From NCBI RefSeq assembly GCF_001434575.1, contig NZ_AZDA01000082.1, positions 1 through 60,224 of the forward strand: DNA of 60,224 nucleotides, read 5' to 3'. Shown piece after piece: positions 15,576-22,966 of this stretch; positions within the stretch are counted from its first letter, which is position 1, and each line of letters opens with the position of its first letter. This DNA is from Loigolactobacillus bifermentans DSM 20003. Lineage in GTDB: Bacteria > Bacillota > Bacilli > Lactobacillales > Lactobacillaceae. The position numbers and the translations under genes are program-made. The notes below the pieces were generated by a model. That model saw only the letters and a program-made list of their open reading frames with translations. It made no database searches and was not told the origin of the DNA.

Positions 15576-16722
15576 ATTGGTCTGAACGGAACGATTGCCC
15601 CTCAACTGTTATTTGGTCACGGCCATTCCGCTTTGATTGGTATAAATAATCATCTGCGCGTTTAAAACCTGCTGTGGCGTCATGATCGTTACCGTTGATG
15701 TAAGCGAGTCCGAAAGAGGCTGTAATTTGAAAATTAATATCAGTCGTTGTGATTGACATGGTGCGCAATTGTTGTTGGCACATGGTCGCAATTTTAGTAG
15801 CTGTTTGGAGGTCCGTTGCGGGTAAAATAATCGCAAATTCTTCACCGCCAGTGCGATACAGGTCATAACGGCTGTTTTGTTGTTTTAAAATGGTGCTGAA
15901 TTGAGTTGCAACCATCATTAAGACTTGATTGCCCACTAGGTGGCCATGTTGATCATTAATTTGCTTAAAATGATCAATATCAAAAACAATTAAACTAAAA
16001 TGGGTGGGCAGTTCTGAATACACTTGCGTAAGGTCGTGTCGAAAGGTAAACCAATTGCGTGCACGGGTCAGCGCATCATATTGTGCCTCACGGGTTAATT
16101 TTGTGATGACTTGCTGATCGTGTTGGCGGGTATTATCATAAACCCATAACGCATAGTAAGCCCAGGCAAAGGCAATGTATTGCCCAATCGTAAACCACCA
16201 ATTGAGACGTACTGGAAACATGGTATGTAGTTTCAGCCAAAACATCGCGCCTACAAATAATGGCGGCAACAAATAGAGAATTGGCCGTTTAGCCAGGTAA
16301 TCGCCATACCAGTGTTCGCCGTAAACAATCATATTTGCAATTAAAAAAAGGATCCAGTTGCTGAAGGTCATGCCGCCAGCCGCAACGAATGTCATTGCAC
16401 CAACAACTTGTACCACTGTAAAAGCCAGGAAGTTAGGAATTAAAAGGTTGCTATACAACATGACGATCACTTGAATATTCAATAGAATCCAGTAAAGTGT
16501 ATTATTTGTCCCAACACCAATAAAATGCAAGAGGACAATAACCAAGCAAAGATATAAGATTTGTGGGTAGTTTTCCTGTAATGGACTTAGCCAATGGTGT
16601 TTGATCGCGTTTTGACGCGTACCGTGGTCGATTTGATCGTAGACAACAGCCAAACCTTGGGTACTGGCCACAACAAGTAAAATACTGGTTAAATAGTAGC
16701 GTAGCAGTGTAGCCACCTCCAA
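15574..16722 (-). CDS. Membrane-bound GGDEF diguanylate cyclase
   Basis: The 382-residue protein has about six hydrophobic segments in its first 200 residues and a GGDEF domain after that ('DALTRARNWFTFRHDL', 'IVFDIDHFKQINDQHGH', 'YRTGGEEFAIILP'). The active-site loop is GGEEF, compatible with making cyclic di-GMP from two GTP. The product-inhibition site RxxD is missing; Asn and Tyr occupy those positions. No EAL or PilZ gene lies in the window. The start is uncertain: TTG 16722 has AAGG seven bases upstream, while GGAGGT starting inside the frame is spaced for a CTG at 16707. Confidence 0.9.
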   Translation of the reverse strand: MEVATLLRYYLTSILLVVASTQGLAVVYDQIDHGTRQNAIKHHWLSPLQENYPQILYLCLVIVLLHFIGVGTNNTLYWILLNIQVIVMLYSNLLIPNFLAFTVVQVVGAMTFVAAGGMTFSNWILFLIANMIVYGEHWYGDYLAKRPILYLLPPLFVGAMFWLKLHTMFPVRLNWWFTIGQYIAFAWAYYALWVYDNTRQHDQQVITKLTREAQYDALTRARNWFTFRHDLTQVYSELPTHFSLIVFDIDHFKQINDQHGHLVGNQVLMMVATQFSTILKQQNSRYDLYRTGGEEFAIILPATDLQTATKIATMCQQQLRTMSITTTDINFQITASFGLAYINGNDHDATAGFKRADDYLYQSKRNGRDQITVEGQSFRSDQ

Positions 16723-16794
16723 GCGTTAACCTTATCATAGGGGTTTAATGAACGTGCGTCAATTGATCAACCAAGTATGAATCTAATTGCATTA

Positions 16795-16844
16795 AAAACG
16801 GTCTCACAAAATATGCGTCAAAACATATTTTGTGAGACCGTTTT
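16795..16844. terminator. Terminator with 21-bp perfect stem
   Basis: Arms of 21 bases (16795-16815 and 16824-16844) are perfectly complementary around an eight-base loop. It ends the transcript of the ABC transporter/flavodoxin genes on the minus strand; the other side faces the 5' end of the cyclase gene. Confidence 0.92.
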
Positions 16845-16846
16845 GC

Positions 16847-17284
16847 TTAACTATCTTTTAATTGTGCCACGATTTGTTGTGCATAGCGACCTGCAGCGGC
16901 ACATTCAGTAATGGTAGGATGTTGTCGGTTAAGTTTGCCAAAAGCACCACGACAGGCAAAATCTGAATGCAGCACCTGCAAGGCAGGATCACGTAAGTTT
17001 TTAGTGACTTGTGTGACAATTGACCCTTGCCAATTGGACGTACTGAATACGGCAATCCGAGTGACTTGTTGTGAGGTTAAGGCTTGGATAAATTGTTGTA
17101 AGTGTCGATTGAGGTGACCAGCAATATATGGTGCGCCACCAAGAAACAGTAATTCAACGGGTTCAGTCAAAGGTTCAGAAATTGGTTTTGCTGGCACACC
17201 AATGGCCGAACCAATTGCGGTGGCTAGCTTTTGGGTACTACCGGAGCGAGAATAATAACGAATGGCAATTTTCAAGTGGCTCAC
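16847..17284 (-). CDS. Flavodoxin-family protein
   Basis: The 145-residue protein has the flavodoxin-like FMN phosphate loop 'RYYSRSGSTQKLATAI' near residue 8 and a central 'FLGGAPYIAGHLN' strand, as in short-chain flavodoxin/nitroreductase-like domains. It probably binds FMN and carries electrons in the cytoplasm. GTG 17284 is six bases after the stop of the ABC permease gene, so it may be the last gene of that operon, although a functional link is not obvious. It could supply electrons to HydG or other radical SAM enzymes; this is speculation. Confidence 0.75.
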   Translation of the reverse strand: MSHLKIAIRYYSRSGSTQKLATAIGSAIGVPAKPISEPLTEPVELLFLGGAPYIAGHLNRHLQQFIQALTSQQVTRIAVFSTSNWQGSIVTQVTKNLRDPALQVLHSDFACRGAFGKLNRQHPTITECAAAGRYAQQIVAQLKDS

Positions 17285-17290
17285 AGCTTT

Positions 17291-19894
17291 CTATTCATTT
17301 GATTTTAAGGCTTCAATCATATCAATGTGTTGCAACTTGCGATGGGTGACCAGCATGACAATGGCTGTAAACCCAATCATCAGAAGGGTTGCAGCAACGT
17401 AACCTGGCCAGTGAATGAGTACTGGGAAAATGATTTGGGCAGTAGCGGCTTGTTTTAAAATAAATGCCAGCAAGGCCCAACCCGCACCATAACCGACCAC
17501 GATACCGATAATGGTCAACATGATATTTGCACGAATAATATACATGGTCACTTCATTGTCGAAAAAGCCCAAGACTTTGATGGTTGATAATTCACGGATC
17601 CGTTCGGAAACATTAATATTCGTCAAGTTGTAAAGGACGACAAACGACAGTAGACCTGACAATAAAATAAAAATGAAAACAACTGGATTTAATGAACTCG
17701 ACATCGTTTTGACAGCCGTCAGTTGTGTTGCCGTGAAGCTTGTTCCCATAACGGCTTTTTGATCCAAAAGCTTGTGCGCCAATGTATTGCGCTGCTTTGC
17801 AGTCATTGCACTAAGCCGAACGAATAACGTATTGCTGGTCGGCGTTTTATGGAATGCCTGACGATAGGCGGCGGGACTTAAGTAAGCGTAAACGCCCATA
17901 TAGTTTTCGGTTACAGCGGCAATCTTAATCGTTGCAGTTTGACCAGTGGTCGGCGTAAATGTCACACGATCGCCTTTTTTTAAATGTAATTGGGTTGCAA
18001 TTTTTTGGCTAATGACCAAACCGTGTTGCGGCAAGGTCAAGCGCTTGTTACCTTGTTTTAAGGTGACATAATGGCTAAATGCCGATTTCTTTTGTGGCGT
18101 GATGAGTGTGACGTCAGTTAACTGTTGACCAGTTGTTTTCAATTTGCCAACAGCTGAATTGGCTTGAGTCGCACTTTGATAGTGCGGATTTGCGCGTAAA
18201 ATTTTTAAGGCCGGTGTTGCTTGATGATCGTGTTTTAAAGCAAGCAGTGCGTCGTAATGGGTAATATCATTGAACTGAGTGCTTGCCGTTCCACCGATAG
18301 AATCTCGCAAACCAAATCCAGTGAGCAGTAGTGCCGTCCCACCGGCAATCCCAATAATCGTCATGATCATACGACTTTTATAGCGAAATAAATTCCGATA
18401 AGAAACTTTTTGGTTAAAGCTAAGTCGGTGCCATAGCGGCGTGATCCGTTCCATTAAGATTCGCTTGGCTGATTTAGGTGCACGCGGCCGCATGAGTTCA
18501 GCGGGTTTCTCAGATAATTCACGCCGCACCACAATAAGGGCCGCCCCGACCGTGGCCAATAATGCAAAGCAAAGCGCCAAACCAAAAATTGGCCACATAA
18601 ATGGTACGTCTACAATCAATGGAATACACATGTGATACAGTGAAATCACAATTCGTGGCAAAGTGAAGTTTCCAATGAGGCCGCCTAATACGGCGCCAAT
18701 CATCCCGGCCATTAAGGCATACGTCAGATAGTTGCGGGCAATCGCAAATTTACCGTACCCCAAAGCCTTGAACGTACCGATCTGACTGCGTGCTTCCTCA
18801 ACCATGCGCGTAATGGTGGTAAAGGTGATCAAAGCAGCAATTAGAAAGAAGAAAACTGGAAAGACGTTGGCGATGGCCGCAATTCGCGTTGAGGAATCAT
18901 GGTAATCACTAAAACCAGGTAAATCGGCTCGGGTTTGCCAAGTGTAGTGGGTGGCCGTTTTTGAGCGTAGGGCTTGTTGGGCCTGATTCAGCTTGGACTG
19001 TGCCGCAGCAAGTTGCTTCGCTTGCGCGGTTAAAGTAGCATTGGTTGACTGCCCACTAGCTTGTGCTTGCTTTTGGGCAGCAACAAGTTGCTGCTTGGAC
19101 TGTGTGAGCTGTGTCTGTTGGCTTTTTAAAGGCTGACTAGCCTGCTGATAAAGCGTCCGACTACGCGTTTTGGCACGTTGTTTAAAGTGTTGCTTTAGCG
19201 CGGCCACTTTTTTAGCCACACGTGTCTTATAAGCGCTGTCATAGGTGTTAAAGCGTTGTAGGGCACTAAAACGGATATTTAATAAAGTCGCTGTTTTAAG
19301 TTGTAGCTGTGCTGCAGGTAAGTAGGCGAAGAAATGAATGGTCCCGTCACCGATATTGGTTGCCCCGCGGGTATTATCGTCAATGTAATTTGGCACATCT
19401 CCGAAGCCAACGACTGTATAGGTACGATGCTTTAAACCAGCATTTTTGGCAAATGTGATGGTCTCTCCGAGTCGGTAATGATAAGTGGTCTTAGCCCGTT
19501 GATCGAGAACGATTTGTCGATTTGAACGTGGTAAGTGACCACTTTCTAGGGTCAATTGGTTTTGTTGTTGTTTTTGCGTATAGCCATAAAGGGCAATCGC
19601 ATCGTTATCTTTGCCACCAATTACGTTTTTGTATTGAATGGCCTCGGCTTGGGCACCACTGATTTTTTCAGCGGTTTTCACGTCAGTAGCTGTAAAGCCA
19701 GTCGTTGAAAGAAGTTGGACGTCACTTAATCGGCTACGCTTGACAGTGGTGTCCAGTGAATCATTCAGACCGGGACCGGCTGCCTTAATACCGACAAATA
19801 CCAAGGTGCCTAATAAAATAATCAGAATAATCGCAACGAATCGGCCTTTATTAGCCCCAATTTCGCGCCACATATTTTTTGTCATTGGTTTCAT
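17291..19894 (-). CDS. ABC transporter permease, FtsX/MacB-like
   Basis: The 867-residue protein has a transmembrane segment near residue 20, a large extracellular region with a Gln/Ala-rich coiled coil around 230-305, an FtsX-type membrane domain near 335-460, a second periplasm-like domain, and a final FtsX domain (about 740-860, 'LSGLLSFVVLYNLTNINVSERIRELSTIKVLGF'). Such two-FtsX-domain permeases work with the adjacent ATPase in lipoprotein release, peptide or antibiotic export. ATG 19894 follows AGGTG with six-base spacing; GTG 19903 overlaps that signal. The substrate is not evident. Confidence 0.9.
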   Translation of the reverse strand: MKPMTKNMWREIGANKGRFVAIILIILLGTLVFVGIKAAGPGLNDSLDTTVKRSRLSDVQLLSTTGFTATDVKTAEKISGAQAEAIQYKNVIGGKDNDAIALYGYTQKQQQNQLTLESGHLPRSNRQIVLDQRAKTTYHYRLGETITFAKNAGLKHRTYTVVGFGDVPNYIDDNTRGATNIGDGTIHFFAYLPAAQLQLKTATLLNIRFSALQRFNTYDSAYKTRVAKKVAALKQHFKQRAKTRSRTLYQQASQPLKSQQTQLTQSKQQLVAAQKQAQASGQSTNATLTAQAKQLAAAQSKLNQAQQALRSKTATHYTWQTRADLPGFSDYHDSSTRIAAIANVFPVFFFLIAALITFTTITRMVEEARSQIGTFKALGYGKFAIARNYLTYALMAGMIGAVLGGLIGNFTLPRIVISLYHMCIPLIVDVPFMWPIFGLALCFALLATVGAALIVVRRELSEKPAELMRPRAPKSAKRILMERITPLWHRLSFNQKVSYRNLFRYKSRMIMTIIGIAGGTALLLTGFGLRDSIGGTASTQFNDITHYDALLALKHDHQATPALKILRANPHYQSATQANSAVGKLKTTGQQLTDVTLITPQKKSAFSHYVTLKQGNKRLTLPQHGLVISQKIATQLHLKKGDRVTFTPTTGQTATIKIAAVTENYMGVYAYLSPAAYRQAFHKTPTSNTLFVRLSAMTAKQRNTLAHKLLDQKAVMGTSFTATQLTAVKTMSSSLNPVVFIFILLSGLLSFVVLYNLTNINVSERIRELSTIKVLGFFDNEVTMYIIRANIMLTIIGIVVGYGAGWALLAFILKQAATAQIIFPVLIHWPGYVAATLLMIGFTAIVMLVTHRKLQHIDMIEALKSNE

Positions 19895-19903
19895 GAAGGA
19901 CAC

Positions 19904-20605
19904 CTACCATTCAATGGCGCTAACCGGAATGGGGTCGGCGTTGTCTTCAATCGAGCGTACTTTGGCATCGTTGATGCGAATCACGCGGTCAGCCATTTTT
20001 GCTAACGCAGCATTGTGGGTGATGATCAAAACTGTTTTGTGATCTTGTCGGCTGGCATTTTGTAATAAGGTCAGCACTTGTTTACCGGTTTCGTAGTCTA
20101 GGGCGCCAGTCGGTTCATCACATAATAATAGTTTTGGGTTTTTGGCCAGTGCGCGGGCAATCGCCACGCGCTGTTGCTCGCCACCTGAAAGTTGTGAGGG
20201 AAAATTTTCCAAACGATTGCCAAGCCCTACCTGTTGCAAGGTGGTAGTTGCATCTAAGGCATCTGGCACAATTGAATTGGCGAGTTCAACGTTTTCTTTT
20301 GTGGTTAAATTTGGAATCAAATTATAAAACTGGAAGACAAAGCCAACATCTGTTCGCCGATAAGCGGTGAGCTGTTTTTCGTTAAATTTGGCAATGTCGA
20401 CACCGTCAATTAAAACTTCACCACTGGTCGGTGTATCCATGCCGCCAAGAATATTTAAAACAGTCGATTTGCCGGCGCCAGAGGGGCCTAGAATAACGGT
20501 CAGTTGGCCTTGCTCACATTTAAAATTAAGATCATGGTTGGCCATGATCGTGGTTTCGCCCATTTGATAACTTTTGGTTTCATGGCGTACTTCAATATAA
20601 CTCAT
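19904..20605 (-). CDS. ABC transporter ATP-binding protein, LolD/MacB type
   Basis: The 233-residue ATPase shows Walker A 'GPSGAGKST', the signature '[15 protein letters not shown]', Walker B '[12 protein letters not shown]' and a switch His in 'VLIITHN'. It energises the FtsX-like permease encoded next. ATG 20605 is used because GGAGGA stands six bases upstream; a longer frame to 20677 starts before that Shine-Dalgarno. It is divergent from a TetR regulator, the usual arrangement for inducible exporters. Confidence 0.95.
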   Translation of the reverse strand: MSYIEVRHETKSYQMGETTIMANHDLNFKCEQGQLTVILGPSGAGKSTVLNILGGMDTPTSGEVLIDGVDIAKFNEKQLTAYRRTDVGFVFQFYNLIPNLTTKENVELANSIVPDALDATTTLQQVGLGNRLENFPSQLSGGEQQRVAIARALAKNPKLLLCDEPTGALDYETGKQVLTLLQNASRQDHKTVLIITHNAALAKMADRVIRINDAKVRSIEDNADPIPVSAIEW

Positions 20606-20746
20606 GCTCATTCCTCCATTATTTAGACACAGTGTTGGTATTATATTGATTATAAGGGACGCGAATAGGTGCGACAACCAACAAACAGCGTTATTTTGTT
20701 ATTGAGCCAGCACTCTCTTAAAATCTGTTGGAAAGAAGACGAAAAA

Positions 20747-21316
20747 ATGGTAGGCATTAAAAATAATCGCCGTACACAATACACACAAACGAGCCTTAAG
20801 CAGGCGCTGATTCAATTGTTACAACAGCAACCACTGGCAAAAGTCACCGTAACGGAACTTTGCCAACAAGCAGATCTTAATCGCAGTACCTTTTACACCC
20901 ATTACCATGACCCAATGGCATTATTTCAAGCAATTGAAAGCGATTTGATCACGGCGATTCGACCGTTACTTGCCGGGACTGAACCTGATTTACCAGCAAT
21001 TTTAACGGTGCTGCAGCAACAGCAGGCAGCGACACTGGTGATTTGCCGGAACTTAAATGAATCAACGCGACTGCAACAGTTTTTAACCTCGATTCGGCAT
21101 GAAACCGCGTTAGATTACCGCCATTGGTTTCAAACAGATGACCCCGTGATGCTCGATTATTATTTTGATTTTTTTCTAGGTGGTTCATTGCGCGTGATCA
21201 CCACGTGGTTGCAAAATGGCGCACAACAGTCTCCAATACAAGTTGCGACCGTGATTATGACCATTATGCAGCGGTTAGCGACTGATCAAAATCGTCATGA
21301 AACCCTTTTCAATTAA
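20747..21316 (+). CDS. TetR/AcrR-family regulator
   Basis: The 189-residue protein has an N-terminal TetR helix-turn-helix ('QALIQLLQQQPLAKVTVTELCQQADLNRSTFYTHY') and a variable C-terminal ligand domain of the type seen in many lactobacillar TetR proteins. Divergent from the ABC exporter, it likely represses it until a substrate binds. ATG 20747 has a weak purine-rich ribosome site (GGAAAGAAG). The TPP riboswitch begins 25 bases after its stop, with no terminator between, so its transcript could run into the riboswitch. Confidence 0.88.
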   Translation: MVGIKNNRRTQYTQTSLKQALIQLLQQQPLAKVTVTELCQQADLNRSTFYTHYHDPMALFQAIESDLITAIRPLLAGTEPDLPAILTVLQQQQAATLVICRNLNESTRLQQFLTSIRHETALDYRHWFQTDDPVMLDYYFDFFLGGSLRVITTWLQNGAQQSPIQVATVIMTIMQRLATDQNRHETLFN

Positions 21317-21340
21317 ACGCAAATGTGGTAAGTTTAAGTT

Positions 21341-21415
21341 ACCTGCAAGGGGCGCCAATTGGCTGAGATCGAACCCTTGAACCTGATCTGGCCAGTACCA
21401 GCGGAGGAATGCAGC
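21341..21415 (+). ncRNA. TPP riboswitch aptamer (THI element)
   Basis: The conserved core is complete: P1 CTGCA (21343-21347) with TGCAG (21410-21414), P2 AAGGG with CCCTT, a short P3 GCC/GGC, then CTGAGA, ACCTGATCTGG, and P5 CTGG/CCAG followed by CGGAGGAA. The last element departs by one base from the usual CGNAGGGAA. TPP binding closes P1. The element is on the same strand as the hydroxyacid dehydrogenase gene. Confidence 0.95.
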
Positions 21416-21478
21416 CTTCATTCTGGAAATCAAAGACTTTCCTTTTCAAGGCTGAATTCTTTTGGATTCGGTCTTTTT
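21412..21478 (+). terminator. TPP riboswitch expression platform: antiterminator and terminator
   Basis: CAGCCTT (21412-21418), which overlaps the 3' strand of P1, can pair with AAGGCTG (21448-21454). The latter also forms the base of a terminator stem GGCTGAATTC / GGATTCGGTC (21450-21459, 21464-21473, with G-U pairs) followed by TTTTT. TPP should stabilise P1 and so permit the terminator, turning the gene off. Confidence 0.85.
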
Positions 21479-21577
21479 GCGTTATGAATGTGGTAAACGA
21501 TTGATCTGCTGATTTTAGCTGCAGATCAGTTGTCATAAAGTTAAAGTGGTATCAATCAATCATTTGGAGGCTTTGAA

Positions 21578-22540
21578 ATGTCAAAAGTTTATCTATCAGC
21601 ACAACTACCAGCTGTTGCACAGAATGCGCTTGCGGCACATGGATTGGATGTCAGTGTTTATGAAGGTGATGGTCTGATTTCACATGAAGAACTGTTAAAA
21701 CAAGTGCCGGATATTGATTTTTTGATCACGCCTTTATCAACTAAAGTGGATCGTGAAGTGATCGATGCAGCGCCAAATCTGAAACTGATTGCCAACTTTG
21801 GGGCTGGTTTTAATAACATTGATGTGGCGTATGCCAAGGAAAAGGGGATTCCAGTGACCAATACCCCGGCTGTTTCAACCAATGCCGTGGCAGAAGTGAC
21901 GATTGGGTTACTACTGGCATTAAGCCATCGATTTGTGGAAGGCGATCAGAAAATGCGTCACGAGGGCTTTCCTGGTTGGGCGCCGTTGTATTTCTTAGGC
22001 CATGAAATTGCTGGTAAAACGTTAGGCATCGTCGGTCTGGGTAATATTGGTAGTGACGTTGCACGGAAAGCAAATGCGTTGGGGATGCACGTTCAGTACT
22101 ATAAACGGCATCCACTTTCTGACCCTGAGGAACGGTCCATGAAAGTAACCTACGTTGATTTAGAGACCTTAATGACAACAAGTGATTTTATTAGCATTAA
22201 CGCACCGCAAACAGCTGAGAATCATCACCAATTTGATGCAGCAGCGTTTAAGAAGATGAAAAAATCAGCTTATTTGGTAAATGTCGGACGAGGGCCAATC
22301 GTTGATGAGGCAGCACTGCTAACGGCTTTACAAACCAATGAAATCGCTGGGGCCGCACTAGATGTTTACGAACATGAACCAGCAGTGGACGATGGGTTTA
22401 AAGCATTAAAAAATGTGATTTTAACCCCACATGTTGGGAATGCTACGGTGGAGGCACGCGATGCAATGGCAAAAATTGTGTCTGATAATACCCTGCTTGT
22501 TGCAGCGGGTAAGTCTGCTAAATTTATTGTGAATCCATGA
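21578..22540 (+). CDS. D-isomer-specific 2-hydroxyacid dehydrogenase
   Basis: The 320-residue NAD(P)-dependent enzyme reduces 2-oxoacids to D-2-hydroxyacids. It shows the nucleotide loop 'GIVGLGNIGSDVA' near residue 149 and the catalytic set Arg in 'VNVGRGPIVDE', Glu in 'YEHEPAVDD' and His in 'LTPHVGNAT'. The sequence is closer to glyoxylate/hydroxypyruvate/branched 2-oxoacid reductases than to D-lactate dehydrogenase, by my reading. TTGGAGG precedes ATG 21578. It is the first gene after a TPP riboswitch, an unusual target, and a terminator follows, so it would be the only regulated gene. Confidence 0.9.
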   Translation: MSKVYLSAQLPAVAQNALAAHGLDVSVYEGDGLISHEELLKQVPDIDFLITPLSTKVDREVIDAAPNLKLIANFGAGFNNIDVAYAKEKGIPVTNTPAVSTNAVAEVTIGLLLALSHRFVEGDQKMRHEGFPGWAPLYFLGHEIAGKTLGIVGLGNIGSDVARKANALGMHVQYYKRHPLSDPEERSMKVTYVDLETLMTTSDFISINAPQTAENHHQFDAAAFKKMKKSAYLVNVGRGPIVDEAALLTALQTNEIAGAALDVYEHEPAVDDGFKALKNVILTPHVGNATVEARDAMAKIVSDNTLLVAAGKSAKFIVNP

Positions 22541-22559
22541 TTAAAACGCTGCTTTGACT

Positions 22560-22604
22560 AAAAGAGCACTTTATGCAGTTGAATCTGTATAAGGTGCTCT
22601 TTTT
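22560..22604 (+). terminator. Terminator after the hydroxyacid dehydrogenase gene
   Basis: Arms aaaagagcac and gtgctctttt with further pairing inside (ctttatgcag/ctgtataagg) are followed by T residues. Confidence 0.9.
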
Positions 22605-22966
22605 AAGGTGTTTTCTTGCGTTAACTAAAAACAAGGTGCCTTTTGAAACGCGTTTAAGTGGCTTTTTGGCACCAGGCTTAGTATGATAAGATTAAATTGG
22701 TCTATTCGCTAGTTGGTTAAAACGGACTATACCAGCAAGGCATCTTAGAATTTAGTGAGAACTTAATTTGAAATTGGTATGCTATCCTTCGTAAAACATT
22801 ATCAGACTATTTAAAAGAATTGATTTTATAATCATACATCGAATTATGAAAACGCTGTTTTGACAATTTAATAGACTTAATAAGTCTATTAAATTATGTG
22901 GCTAGTAAGCGGATACAATGCTATCTTGGTATCGTACCCTAAAGGCTAACTGGAGGTGACGGTCAC
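22605..22966. other. Intergenic control region before the PRD regulator
   Basis: No gene is seen in 360 bases. The segment contains a weaker ggtgcc/ggcacc hairpin near 22637-22674 and the cre-like site and long dyad described separately. A sequence aaaacgctg(c/t)tttgac occurs twice, at 22543-22558 and 22849-22864, at both ends of the stretch. Confidence 0.5.
22847..22895 (+). promoter_or_regulatory. cre-like site, TTGACA and a 15-bp-arm dyad upstream of the PRD regulator
   Basis: TGAAAACGCTGTTT (22847-22860) matches a CcpA cre consensus at 12 of 14 positions. TTGACA follows at 22860-22865. AATTTAATAGACTTA and TAAGTCTATTAAATT (22865-22879, 22881-22895) form a perfect dyad around one base, 72 bases before the start. 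It is a candidate operator for the regulator itself. Confidence 0.55.

Noticed and set aside
12444-16844. Long perfect inverted repeats as ends of insertion sequences
   Set aside because: Each is a single hairpin between convergent or terminal gene ends with A/T flanks. No transposase or target duplication is seen.
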